The notes under the pieces: model-generated
Told to the model about the DNA's origin: nothing
Seen by the model: the letters and a program-made list of their open reading frames with translations, nothing else
Databases searched by the model: none
Made by a program: the position numbers and the translations under genes
Shown: piece after piece, positions 1 through 7,315 of the stretch
Position numbering within the stretch: position 1 is the stretch's first letter
Layout: the number at the start of each line of letters is the position of its first letter
NCBI GenBank assembly: GCA_039029915.1
Contig: JBCCFD010000100.1
Location: 1-19,596, forward strand
Reading direction: 5' to 3'
DNA: 19,596 nucleotides
From: QQUD01 sp039029915
Lineage (GTDB): Bacteria; Chloroflexota; Anaerolineae; Promineifilales; Promineifilaceae

Positions 1-180
1 ACCACGCTCTTTTTCTTCAGGTGCGTTATCGATTTCTTCAAATGCTGAAAAATCGGCCCAGCCTTTCAATGACAGAGATTTTGTAATTGCTGCTGTCAAG
101 GAGGTTTTACCATGATCCACGTGACCAATGGTTCCGATATTCACATGTGGTTTTTCGCGCACAAATTTTTCTTTGGCCAT
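1..180 (-). CDS. tuf: Elongation factor Tu, N-terminal 60 residues (cut by window edge)
   Basis: EF-Tu carries aminoacyl-tRNA to the ribosome as a GTP complex in the cytoplasm. The minus-strand reading starts at ATG 178-180 and reads MAKEKFVREKPHVNIGTIGH, followed by the P-loop GHVDHGKT and LTAAI, then the EF-Tu segment ending in APEEKERG at the window edge. The residue after GKT is Ser where EF-Tu usually has Thr (GKTSL, not GKTTL), a conservative change. AAGGATAAGG about 10 bases upstream is a good ribosome binding site. The gene lies downstream of three same-strand tRNA genes, the classical tRNA-tufB arrangement, and is probably co-transcribed with them. The remaining roughly 340 codons are outside the window. 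Confidence 0.97.
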   Translation of the reverse strand, partial: MAKEKFVREKPHVNIGTIGHVDHGKTSLTAAITKSLSLKGWADFSAFEEIDNAPEEKERG

Positions 181-335
181 TTTATTAAACCTTATCCTTG
201 AATGTATTTGTTCAGCTTAAAAACAGCTTTTATAGATGATTGACTATGTTTTGTTTTTAAACTGACTAAATTTGAGCACCAAACTTAAGTAGTGTTTGGT
301 TGCGACCATTGATAAAAGCCATTTTTCAAAATAAT

Positions 336-363
336 CCCCGTTACGCTTTAAGCGCTAACGGGG
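336..363 (-). terminator. Hairpin between tRNA-Thr(GGT) and tuf (attenuator, terminator or processing site)
   Basis: CCCCGTTA at 336-343 pairs perfectly with TAACGGGG at 356-363. The inner bases can add CGC/GCG, giving an almost continuous stem. On the minus strand it lies 6 bases after the tRNA-Thr(GGT) 3' end and is followed by ATTATTTTG, which is U-rich but not a strong U-tract. It could terminate part of the transcripts, lowering tuf read-through, or mark tRNA 3' processing. No separate strong promoter for tuf was seen between it and the tuf start. Confidence 0.45.
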
Positions 364-368
364 AGAAG

Positions 369-441
369 AGCCCACGATGGGACTTGAACCCATGACCTCA
401 TTCTTACCAAGAATGTGCTCTGCCACCTGAGCTACGTGGGC
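369..441 (-). tRNA. tRNA-Thr (anticodon GGT)
   Basis: On the minus strand the sequence folds as a complete cloverleaf. The acceptor stem GCCCACG pairs with CGTGGGC. The D-arm begins TAGCTCAG, the anticodon stem CATTC/GAATG encloses the loop TTGGTAA, and the T-arm contains GGTTCAAGTCCC. The loop centre GGT identifies threonine (ACC/ACT codons). CCA is not encoded. It is the last tRNA before tuf. Confidence 0.95.
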
Positions 442-482
442 ATATTTTTGTTGCAGGGTGCAGATTTTGAAAAATGGTGGAG

Positions 483-566
483 TGGGCCAGGTAGGACTCG
501 AACCTACGAAGGCATATTGCCAGCGGAGTTACAGTCCGCCCCCTTTGCCGCTCGGGACACTGACCC
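483..566 (-). tRNA. tRNA-Tyr (anticodon GTA)
   Basis: The minus strand gives acceptor GGGTCAG pairing with CTGGCCC (one G-U pair), discriminator A, anticodon stem GCGGA/TCCGC with loop CTGTAAC (anticodon GTA), a long variable arm as expected of a class II tRNA-Tyr, and the T-loop GGTTCGAGTCC. The length of 84 nt matches bacterial tRNA-Tyr. It lies between two tRNA-Thr genes in the tuf leader transcript. Confidence 0.95.
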
Positions 567-614
567 AAAAGTGTGAGTACCATCAAAAAAATAAAACAAA
601 TGTTAATGGTTCAG

Positions 615-687
615 AGCCGATGATGGGACTTGAACCCATAACCTACGCTTTACAAGAGCGTCGCTCTGCCAATTGAGCTACATCGGC
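615..687 (-). tRNA. tRNA-Thr (anticodon TGT)
   Basis: The minus strand gives acceptor GCCGATG/CATCGGC, D-arm TAGCTCAATTGGCAGAGC, anticodon stem ACGCT/AGCGT with loop CTTGTAA (anticodon TGT), and T-arm GGGTTCAAGTCCC. It is the first gene of the tRNA-tuf transcript and complements the GGT isoacceptor to cover the threonine codons. Confidence 0.95.
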
Positions 688-761
688 ATGCAGTAAGATA
701 AATCATCTTGAAATTAATCTGCAATACTAACCTAGCTCACCTCAGCGTGGTTAGCCTTGTA

Positions 762-789
762 AGTATAACATTGTCGTTTATTTCGTCAA
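762..789 (-). promoter_or_regulatory. Sigma-70-type promoter for the tRNA-tuf unit
   Basis: On the minus strand TTGACG (784-789) is followed after 16 bases by TATACT (762-767). Each hexamer has one mismatch to the consensus. The expected start is near 755, about 68 bases before tRNA-Thr(TGT). This is what a highly expressed tRNA/tuf unit should have. Confidence 0.7.
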
Positions 790-879
790 TACGTTTTTGC
801 GACTTTTTTATTGAGAAAAGTTTGATTTTCGGTGAAGGTGGGCGGCTTGTTGATGCCATTGGCTAAAAGAAGGAAGAAA

Positions 880-996
880 ATGAGTGATTTTTTGGAAGAA
901 AAGCGTATCGCAAAATCCAATTTGCTGACGCAGGGTGAGGATAACACAGGTGATTATCTTTTAAACTGGTCTTGCGAACAGTTGATTAATCTTTAA
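880..996 (+). CDS. Possible small ORF, 38 aa, unrecognised
   Basis: The reading starts MSDFLEEKRIAKSNLL and ends EQLINL before TAA at 994-996. AAGGAAG at 870-876 is a good ribosome binding site for ATG 880. An in-frame ATG at 853 would add MPLAKRRKK at the front. The stop lies 12 bases before the next gene (1009), so the two could be translationally coupled. There is no signal peptide, no membrane segment and no family I recognise. It could equally be leader sequence read by chance; only the placement and binding site support it. Confidence 0.4.
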   Translation: MSDFLEEKRIAKSNLLTQGEDNTGDYLLNWSCEQLINL

Positions 997-1008
997 ACTA
1001 TAAGGGCT

Positions 1009-1839
1009 ATGGATATTAGTGTCAGTCATTTAAACAACCGTCTTTCCTTACAAATTCCCCAAGAGCTTCCTTTAGGACTTGTTTTTGTGACGGGAACTAT
1101 TTCTTTCAGTGACTCAACAGCCTTTACTGAGCTTGTTGCACACGGCCGTTACAAGCATATTCATTTTGATCTTATTGATGGGCGTCATCGCATTCGCTGC
1201 GTGCTCGTTGTCCGGGCAATGGTTGATTATGATATGGAGATTGGGGCAAAGGTTCGGGTTGGGGGACACCTACGGTTTGATCCTCAAAGGGCTGATTACT
1301 ATCTTTTGGCACGCGATTTAGAACGGCTAGACGAGGACGTGTTTGCTGACGTTGAAGCAGATGCAGCCGATCAGGAAGAGATCGCGGTGCTTTTGGCAGA
1401 TATTCGTAAGCGGACAAGCAAACACCCGGCAGCGGCCGATCTACCTGAATGGGTGCAGGAGCTGGCTCCTGATTCAGTTAAAGAAACGATGGCGGAGCGT
1501 GAAGAGGAGCCGGAGGAAACGGCCGTTTCTGACCCCGATACGCAAAGCGAAGCTGAGCTCGTTTCTTCCATTTCAGCACTGCTTGATCAAACCGAAGATG
1601 TTGAACTGACGCCAGATATGATCCCGCCTGAGCTTGAAGAAAGAACAGAGCCTCCTCAAATTGAGCCTCGGCCAATTCCCCCTGAGAATGATGATGAGCC
1701 GGTGTTGACTTCTAAACCTGAACAGTTAGTACGGTCTCAAACGCTGCCACAGTCAAATGACCAAGATTGGTTGGTTTGGCTCTTGGTTGGCATTATTTTT
1801 GTACTTATCGTGATTGTGCTTTGGAGTATGTTCACCTAA
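1009..1839 (+). CDS. OB-fold-like domain protein with acidic linker and C-terminal membrane anchor
   Basis: This 276-aa protein has no family I can name. Residues about 22-108 (LVFVTGTISFSD ... FDLIDGRHRIRCVLV ... GAKVRVGGHLRFDP ... YYLLARDLERL) follow the five-strand pattern of an OB fold. The pattern resembles the nucleic-acid-binding N-domain of exonuclease VII large subunit (VxGxI, YF.L.D, I.C.LF, G..V.V.G). Residues about 120-250 are a long Glu/Pro-rich, probably disordered linker. Residues about 253-275 (WLVWLLVGIIFVLIVIVLW) form one membrane helix, followed by only three residues. This predicts a cytoplasmic OB head tethered to the membrane by its tail. AAGGG lies only 2 bases before the ATG, closer than usual, so coupling to the upstream small ORF is possible. 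The 3' end overlaps the convergent neighbour by a few bases. OB assignment is inference; the membrane helix is clear. Confidence 0.75.
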   Translation: MDISVSHLNNRLSLQIPQELPLGLVFVTGTISFSDSTAFTELVAHGRYKHIHFDLIDGRHRIRCVLVVRAMVDYDMEIGAKVRVGGHLRFDPQRADYYLLARDLERLDEDVFADVEADAADQEEIAVLLADIRKRTSKHPAAADLPEWVQELAPDSVKETMAEREEEPEETAVSDPDTQSEAELVSSISALLDQTEDVELTPDMIPPELEERTEPPQIEPRPIPPENDDEPVLTSKPEQLVRSQTLPQSNDQDWLVWLLVGIIFVLIVIVLWSMFT

Positions 1840-2894
1840 AGTTGATGCTGTTCCCGATAATCCGAAATTAATTGACGAAGTATTTTTTGGCGATCAACGG
1901 CCGTTTTCATAGGCTGCTGTAGTTCGGTTGTGTAAGCTGTGTTTAGCTGATGCGTTTTAGCAACGGCCGTACTGGTTTTGGTGATAATTTGCTCGCGGAT
2001 TGGCTTTACCATATTCAACTGTATCGGATGATCACTATCATCATTAGACAGCCAGACGTCTAGCGGCTCAGCAATATTGGTCGCCATCCCGTTGATCGTG
2101 TTTGGTGTTTCCAAAATAAGAGCGGTGATATTGGTCATGATTTGGGTGGCGCGTTCACCAAGATTGAAGGGGAGCCACTTTTTTACGCTTGCAAACCACT
2201 CTTGGAGCATGTCAAAGAGGGGGCCAATGCGTTCAACAGATTCTTGTAAGATCGTTTGGACTGCTAAAAAGCGGGCGTTGAGCTGTTGGAAGTGATGGGT
2301 GAGCCATGTACGGCCGTTTTGTAAAATGGGGAGTTGGCTTTCAAAATCATCCAGTGCTAACTGTCCTAACGATAATCCCTGTTCAAGGGATGGTAAATCA
2401 TCAAGGAGATTGGCGAAGTTGCTGGAGACGGCCGTTAAGCCTTTATCAAATATTTTTTCGATTTCAACCTGATCAAGCTGTTCGTATAGCCCAACAAGAC
2501 CCGCTAAAAGGCCAATTTGATGGTTGGCGTTTTCAAGCTCTACCGTTAATGCGTCGCTTGTTGAGGCTTCAGTTTGATTGACGCTTTCCAAATTAAGCAA
2601 TTGCTGTTGATGCGTAGTGAGCTCTGTTTGAAGACGTAGATTTTCGGCGTGTAAATTTGCAATTTCTGAAAGGAGATTGGCTTCTCGATTTTGGCTGATT
2701 GTGGGAGAAACGGCCGATTGTACCGGCTGGGTGATAGGTGCAGAGCTGATAATTGGCTGAGGGGGTATTTCGTTTTGGAGTAAATTTTGACCTGTGGCCG
2801 CTGCGCCTGCAGCTAATGCTGTGACTGTCGCCCCTTTTATAAATCCTCGTCTGCTAACTCGTTTTTCATCAATTACATCATTATATCGTGCCAT
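1836..2894 (-). CDS. Tat-exported coiled-coil protein of unknown function
   Basis: The protein is 352 aa from ATG 2892-2894, chosen because AAGGAG lies 9 bases upstream; a TTG 7 codons earlier is less likely. The N-terminus has a twin-arginine signal (SRRGFIKG, residues 14-21) followed by an Ala-rich hydrophobic stretch (ALAAGAAATG), predicting export of a folded protein. Residues about 70-115 (EIANLHAENLRLQTEL onward) are strongly heptad-like coiled coil. The rest is helical and Leu/Gln-rich with no visible catalytic motif or cofactor site. There is no lipobox cysteine, so it is probably soluble or held by the uncleaved signal. The stop overlaps the stop of the convergent OB-fold gene. Function is unknown. 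A structural or envelope role is only a guess. Confidence 0.8.
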   Translation of the reverse strand: MARYNDVIDEKRVSRRGFIKGATVTALAAGAAATGQNLLQNEIPPQPIISSAPITQPVQSAVSPTISQNREANLLSEIANLHAENLRLQTELTTHQQQLLNLESVNQTEASTSDALTVELENANHQIGLLAGLVGLYEQLDQVEIEKIFDKGLTAVSSNFANLLDDLPSLEQGLSLGQLALDDFESQLPILQNGRTWLTHHFQQLNARFLAVQTILQESVERIGPLFDMLQEWFASVKKWLPFNLGERATQIMTNITALILETPNTINGMATNIAEPLDVWLSNDDSDHPIQLNMVKPIREQIITKTSTAVAKTHQLNTAYTTELQQPMKTAVDRQKILRQLISDYREQHQL

Positions 2895-2916
2895 AAAATC
2901 TGACTCCTTTATCAAT

Positions 2917-2945
2917 TATCTAGTCTAGAAATTGATTGATGTAAA
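2917..2945 (-). promoter_or_regulatory. Candidate promoter for the Tat-signal protein
   Basis: On the minus strand TTTACA (2940-2945) and TAGATA (2917-2922) are separated by 17 bases. The predicted start is near 2910, leaving a short leader that contains the AAGGAG binding site. The spacing is ideal; each hexamer has two mismatches to the consensus. Confidence 0.4.
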
Positions 2946-3083
2946 CAGAAATCTGCAACCTAAATGGGTTTCATTTAATCGATTTCTGCCAGCAAATGCC
3001 ATTATTCTTCGCTCACAATACGGATGTTGTATTAGAACGTTGTATGATTTTCTATAATACTAGACACGAAAAGTGGGAAAAAG

Positions 3084-4022
3084 TTACTCGTTTAGATAGC
3101 CGAAGCGGCGTAAGGCTCTTGCATTTCGGCGCCAATTTGGCTCAACTTTGACCCAAAGTTCTAAGAAGACTTTGCCTTCCATCATCTCCTCGATTTGGGT
3201 TCGGGCGGCTGCACCAAGCTTTTTAAGCTGCTGGCCTTTCGCACCAATAATGATCTGTTTGTGATTTTTTCGCTCTACAAAAATGTTAGCATTGATGTAG
3301 GAGCTGCCGTTAGTACGCTCTTTGAAATCTAAGATTTGAACGGCCACCCCATAGGGAATCTCGTCACGGAGCTGAAGCATCAGCTGTTCCCGAATCAACT
3401 CGGCTGCTAAATCGCGCAAATAGAGGTCCGTGACCTGATCGACAGGATAAAAACGGGGGCCTTGAGGTAAGCTCTCAATGAGCATGTCAAGCAGTTCTTC
3501 ATGACCTTTTTTCTTGAGGGCTGAAAAAAGAATCCAGTGGCTTTTTGGTAAGAGCGAACGATACGCTTCAACACGGGGCATGACTTGCTCTGGTTTGAGG
3601 AGGTCGTTTTTGTTGATGCCGAGGATAACGGCCGTTTCCTCAGGTAAGTTGCTCAAACGAGAGGCAATTTTTTCGTCAAACGTGCCGGGCTTTGAACTGG
3701 CATCAACCAGCCATAGGACTACATCTGCATCCACCATCGACTCATTGGCCGTATCCACCATAAACTCATCTAGCTTATGACGCGGTTTCATGATGCCTGG
3801 CGTATCCATAAAAATCATCTGGTAATTTTCATCGGTGAGGATGCCCAACTGGCGAATGCGTGTCGTTTGAGGACGAGGTGTCACTATAGCCACCTTATCT
3901 TCAAGCAAGGTGTTCATCAGGGTTGATTTGCCCACGTTGGGGCGGCCAACCACCGCCACGTAACCAGACTTATGTCCCTCAGGAACTTCTTCAAATTGAC
4001 TTAATCCATCATCTATTGTCAT
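3084..4022 (-). CDS. era: GTPase Era (ribosome assembly, 16S rRNA binding)
   Basis: Era is a GTPase that binds the 3' end of 16S rRNA during 30S maturation. The 312-aa length is typical. G1 is GRPNVGKS (residues 26-33), G3 is DTPG (73-76), G4 is NKND (137-140), and G5 is SAL (167-169). A C-terminal KH domain follows, with IIGAKGQQLKKLG (258-270) and the usual ending VKVEPNWRRN. The ATG at 4020-4022 is chosen because GGGAGAGG lies about 8 bases upstream; an ATG 5 codons earlier lacks this spacing. The start lies inside the end of the upstream lgt-like gene (14-base overlap), so the two are probably translationally coupled. Confidence 0.97.
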   Translation of the reverse strand: MTIDDGLSQFEEVPEGHKSGYVAVVGRPNVGKSTLMNTLLEDKVAIVTPRPQTTRIRQLGILTDENYQMIFMDTPGIMKPRHKLDEFMVDTANESMVDADVVLWLVDASSKPGTFDEKIASRLSNLPEETAVILGINKNDLLKPEQVMPRVEAYRSLLPKSHWILFSALKKKGHEELLDMLIESLPQGPRFYPVDQVTDLYLRDLAAELIREQLMLQLRDEIPYGVAVQILDFKERTNGSSYINANIFVERKNHKQIIIGAKGQQLKKLGAAARTQIEEMMEGKVFLELWVKVEPNWRRNARALRRFGYLNE

Positions 4023-4761
4023 GTGCGCCTCTCCCATATTGTAACAAAATCAAACAAAAGACCACTATCCCAAGATTTAGAATAATATCAAGGCGAACCG
4101 TGCTAATCAGGAAGGCTTCGTCTCCTCGGAGCAGGCTGATAAGGGCATGGTTTAAGAACGATAACCCGGTCAGTATTGGAAATATACGGCCGTTTATTGT
4201 CAACGACTTATTCATGAACCAAAGCCCAAATAAAAAGATTAAACCGCTCAGGAGCATTCCCGCTAATTGAGTTTGATAGCGGACTGCAAAGATGCCAAGA
4301 TGGTCAGGTAAATTTGCTGAAAATGGGCCAAGCGTTGTTTCAACACCGTAGGCGCACCCCTCTAACCAGCATGCGCCCCAGCCAAATAGAAACAAAAGTG
4401 GAACGGTGAGGCTGATTTGCTGGAGAAATGGGAAAAACTGCCGTTTTTGTACGCGCGCACCAATGAGAACCCCCAAGAAGGCACCAATCACTGCACCATG
4501 AAAATTAAGCCCCCCTTGCCACAGATTGCCAATGCCCTCACCGCGTTCACTGTAATAGCCCCATTCTAAAATCAGAAAGATGATTCGTCCCCCAATAAGG
4601 CTCCCTGCTAATCCAAAAAGTATGCCGTCTAACCACACAGAAACGGCCGTTTTTCTCCCTTGCCAATAGATTAGACCGACTGAAACAAGTAAGCCTAAAG
4701 CCAGTACGACCGTATAGGAATAAATAAAAAACCAGCGAGTCCGTGCCAAAATTGGATACAT
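4009..4761 (-). CDS. lgt: Prolipoprotein diacylglyceryl transferase-like membrane protein
   Basis: Lgt moves diacylglycerol from phosphatidylglycerol to the lipobox cysteine of prolipoproteins at the membrane. This 250-aa protein has about seven hydrophobic segments. It has the family's GGLNFHGAVIG (residues 83-93, with the essential His-Gly) and GWGACWLEGCAYG (127-139), which corresponds to the GR.GN/GC...G..YG region. RYQTQL (161-166) matches the R.PTQLY motif. The Arg usual in GRxGN and the Asn are replaced, so it belongs to a divergent branch and activity cannot be assumed. No clear ribosome binding site precedes ATG 4759-4761, so the start is uncertain. It overlaps era downstream. Confidence 0.82.
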   Translation of the reverse strand: MYPILARTRWFFIYSYTVVLALGLLVSVGLIYWQGRKTAVSVWLDGILFGLAGSLIGGRIIFLILEWGYYSERGEGIGNLWQGGLNFHGAVIGAFLGVLIGARVQKRQFFPFLQQISLTVPLLFLFGWGACWLEGCAYGVETTLGPFSANLPDHLGIFAVRYQTQLAGMLLSGLIFLFGLWFMNKSLTINGRIFPILTGLSFLNHALISLLRGDEAFLISTVRLDIILNLGIVVFCLILLQYGRGAHDNR

Positions 4762-4898
4762 ACAGCGGATGATAGTGGAAAAGGGCGAGATTTACGATAC
4801 GCGGCACAAATGACTTCTAGCTATTAAGGGATGACCAAAATCACTAGAATGATATGGCACCTTTAGGCATACTGTTCTTGAAGCTCATTGCTCATAGT

Positions 4899-4917
4899 CC
4901 TAAGCTCACAGCTTAGG
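4899..4917 (+). promoter_or_regulatory. Tight hairpin in the leader of the DUF2071 gene
   Basis: CCTAAGCT (4899-4906) and AGCTTAGG (4910-4917) form a perfect 8-bp stem with a 3-base loop, CAC. It ends a few bases before the ribosome binding site AAGGAA and 15 bases before ATG 4933. It could affect translation or mRNA stability, but may also be fortuitous. Confidence 0.35.
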
Positions 4918-4932
4918 GTAAAAAGGAAACGT

Positions 4933-5673
4933 ATGACTCAAGAACCCCAATCCCCAATCTTTCTTTCTGCTGAATGGCGCTGGTTGTTGATGGCTAATTA
5001 TGAAGTCGCTCCAGGTATTTTACGGCCGTATCTCCCTCAAGGTACTGAGCTTGATCTGTGGAACGGCCGTTGCTACATCAGCCTCGTTGCTTTTATGTTT
5101 GAGAATACAAAAGTGCTGGGTGTTAAAATACCGTTTCACGTCAATTTTGAAGAAGTCAATTTGCGATTTTACGTGCGACGAAAAGGACCAGAAGGTTGGC
5201 GACGAGGCGTTGTATTTATTAAAGAGCTGGTGCCAAAATGGGCTATCGCCACGGTTGCCAGACTGGTTTATAACGAAAATTATGCGTCTGTTCCGATGCA
5301 ACATCAGATTACGCCCCCAGCGCCCGCACATAATGATTCACCACATGTTTGTTACAAATGGCAACATCAAAAACAATCTTATCGGGCCGAAGTCCAAACA
5401 GTCGGGCAGGCACGGCCGTTAATCGAAGACGGCGAAGAAGCGTTTATTACTGAGCACTATTGGGGCTATGCAAAACAGCGGGATGGGAGCACCGTTGAAT
5501 ATCAAGTCATGCATCCACCGTGGCGCGTTTGGCAGGTTAATGATTACCATATTCAAGGAGATTTTGGTTTCCTGTATGGAAATGAATTTAGGCAAAGTAT
5601 GAATGTTGAGCCGGCTTCGATATTCTTAGCAGAAGGCTCTGCGATTACTGTTCATAAGGGTATAAAAATTTAA
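4933..5673 (+). CDS. DUF2071 (YqjF-like) protein
   Basis: The 246-aa protein starts MTQEPQSPIFLSAEWRWLLM. The ATG at 4933 has AAGGAA about 7 bases upstream; an upstream in-frame TTG at 4888 would read through the leader hairpin and is rejected. The conserved pattern includes the N-terminal W..L.M.NYEV.P..L.PYLP.GTELD, then YISLVAF.F..T.VLG..IPFH.NFEEVNLRFYVRR, then the central E..E.FI.EHYWGY and the late VMHPPWRVW. These mark the DUF2071 family, whose fold is related to acetoacetate decarboxylase. No reaction is established for it. It is divergent from the lgt-like gene and convergent with the acyltransferase gene, and appears to be a single-gene unit. Confidence 0.88.
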   Translation: MTQEPQSPIFLSAEWRWLLMANYEVAPGILRPYLPQGTELDLWNGRCYISLVAFMFENTKVLGVKIPFHVNFEEVNLRFYVRRKGPEGWRRGVVFIKELVPKWAIATVARLVYNENYASVPMQHQITPPAPAHNDSPHVCYKWQHQKQSYRAEVQTVGQARPLIEDGEEAFITEHYWGYAKQRDGSTVEYQVMHPPWRVWQVNDYHIQGDFGFLYGNEFRQSMNVEPASIFLAEGSAITVHKGIKI

Positions 5674-5829
5674 CTTCTATTTCAGCTGTGCGAGGTTGTT
5701 TATCAAACATTCTTTCCTTCAAAAGCGATTGCTGAGACAGTTGTAAGCTCAATCTCGTCTCTGTGTGCATTTTTATCAGAGCCACTTATCCACTTCCCTA
5801 TTTCAATATCGTCGCGATCAGCGTTTTAA

Positions 5830-5937
5830 GTGAAACTAAGTGCCTGCTTTGAATAAAACAATGGCTACAAACTTCGTTTCCTCGAGGTTCCGAAGCTCCT
5901 ATCTACCAAGGTTTTTAATTTAGAAACTTCGGAACAC
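5830..5937 (+). repeat. Double-hairpin interspersed repeat, copy A
   Basis: This is one of four copies of a 107-108-bp element in the window (others at 7316, 13386, 13497), all in this orientation. The design is GTGAAACGAAGTT, a spacer, AACTTCGTTTC, then CTCGAG, then GTTCCGAAGCTT, a spacer, AACTTCGGAACAC. That is two adjacent hairpins with terminal inverted ends. In this copy the first left arm is decayed (GAAACTAAGTG). It ends one base before the stop codon of the acyltransferase gene (minus strand, 5938). The preceding stretch 5674-5829 between the convergent genes contains nothing I recognise. Confidence 0.85.
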
Positions 5938-7254
5938 TTAAGCATACTCTTGCACTGCATTTTTAATCAGTTCAGCAAGTTGGCTGCGCTGGTTGTTAAT
6001 ATACGCCTGAACATCCGCCCGGGCACCTAGCCAGCGCATTTGGGAGAGTTGTTTCGCAACGGACTGGATGCGCTCAAACCAAAATAAAGTGCTAAAAGCG
6101 AGCAGTGGGATGATAAAGAAAAGCACGAGGCCATAGGTTAATCCTAATTGGTTAAACGCCCAGATGGAAAGTGTGAGCCAAGTGATGATAAGAAATAGTG
6201 CGCTTCCCACAATTTTTGCCAAACTTAATTGCGTATCATCCCCCATAATGGCGTGCTTGGCGATAAAACCCGCTAAACGATACGGAAGATACGTGATGAG
6301 CAGACCCAGAGCTGCAAGCGGGGTGATCAGAATGAGCACGAATAATCGCGTGACAAGCTGCCCCCATGAAATCGAAGGTATCTCTGGTTGCCAAGGATCA
6401 ATTTTCCCCAAACTGCGCACGGTTTGATCGTAATTTCGCAAAGCCTGAACGATGTTATCTAATCGATTTGGATCTTTTTGTTTGAGGTTTGTGTATGCTC
6501 TGAGCATAGATTCCATTTGAGCATGTTGCGAGCTTAAACTGTCCAACTCCTGATTAAACCAGCGTGTGATAACTGGGAGCGCGCGCAAAATTTCTTGGGA
6601 TTCAGCCTGTAAGACGACTTCATCTAATTTTTCGTCTAATTTTTCAGTCAATAAACGCACTGTTTCACGCTCATCTCTTAGATAATTTGGTTCGTATTGT
6701 TCAAGGGTGAATGGATCACCCACAACAATAAGGACGGACGACCGAAATCGAGATTTGTGCTCGTACCATAATCCAATCGGCACAATAGGAATTTCTCCTG
6801 TCCAACCACACGCCTCTTCATTTAACAAAGCGATACGGGCCGCGCCCGTTTTTAACGGCAGGAGCTGGGGATTAGAATGAGTCGTACCTTCTGGGAACAG
6901 GGCTAAGATGCCCCCATTTCGTAAATGTTGACTCGCTTGCTTAAATGAAGCTTCATTTCTTTCTGTTGTATCGCCTTTTGGCCCAAACCATTTTCCATCA
7001 TCATTATGCCGATAGATAGGGATGGCGTCGAATAGTTTGACAAAAACATTGATAAGGGGAATCCCCCAAAGCGTGCTTTTGGCTAAGAAGGATATCGGGC
7101 GGCCTATTTGAATCATCATAGGCACCGGATCAAGGATGCCGTTGGGGTGATTGCTAATCACAATATAGCCACCCGCCTGAGGTAGCTTTTCGGCCCCCTT
7201 GATTTCAATGTGGGGGTAAAAGATAGAAACGATCCAGAATATGAAGCGGCGCAT
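5938..7254 (-). CDS. 1-acylglycerol-3-phosphate / glycerol-3-phosphate acyltransferase family (PlsC-like, membrane)
   Basis: This enzyme should transfer a fatty acyl group to a glycerol phosphate acceptor in phospholipid synthesis at the membrane. In the 438-aa protein, SNHPNGILDP (residues 34-43) carries the catalytic His36 and Asp42. The two are separated by five residues, as in the NHPNSLLDP form of the Gpt2/Sct1-like branch, rather than the HX4D of classical PlsC. FPEGTTHSNPQLLPLKTGAA (120-139) is the acceptor-binding block, and IPIVPIGLWY follows. The C-terminal part (about 298-400) adds hydrophobic hairpins absent from short PlsC proteins. There is no clear ribosome binding site before ATG 7252-7254. 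Copies A and B of the double-hairpin repeat flank the gene. A long-chain acyl-CoA synthetase is divergent from it, fitting a lipid role. Confidence 0.88.
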   Translation of the reverse strand: MRRFIFWIVSIFYPHIEIKGAEKLPQAGGYIVISNHPNGILDPVPMMIQIGRPISFLAKSTLWGIPLINVFVKLFDAIPIYRHNDDGKWFGPKGDTTERNEASFKQASQHLRNGGILALFPEGTTHSNPQLLPLKTGAARIALLNEEACGWTGEIPIVPIGLWYEHKSRFRSSVLIVVGDPFTLEQYEPNYLRDERETVRLLTEKLDEKLDEVVLQAESQEILRALPVITRWFNQELDSLSSQHAQMESMLRAYTNLKQKDPNRLDNIVQALRNYDQTVRSLGKIDPWQPEIPSISWGQLVTRLFVLILITPLAALGLLITYLPYRLAGFIAKHAIMGDDTQLSLAKIVGSALFLIITWLTLSIWAFNQLGLTYGLVLFFIIPLLAFSTLFWFERIQSVAKQLSQMRWLGARADVQAYINNQRSQLAELIKNAVQEYA

Positions 7255-7315
7255 GATAAAAGTTTAGTAGAAAAATGTTATTTTTGAAAACGGCCGTTTT
7301 TCGACCATCCTTCAA

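Noticed and set aside
404..676. Two ORFs across the tRNA genes
   Set aside because: They are translations of tRNA-Thr and tRNA-Tyr sequences and their spacers, a common artefact.
3054..3059. TATAAT near the era 3' end as a plus-strand promoter
   Set aside because: No -35 hexamer at 16-18 bases upstream and no gene downstream on the plus strand.
5786..5794. TTATCCACT, one mismatch from a DnaA box
   Set aside because: A single copy with no AT-rich unwinding region, no further boxes and no dnaA/dnaN nearby. Chance occurrence is likely, so no origin is called.
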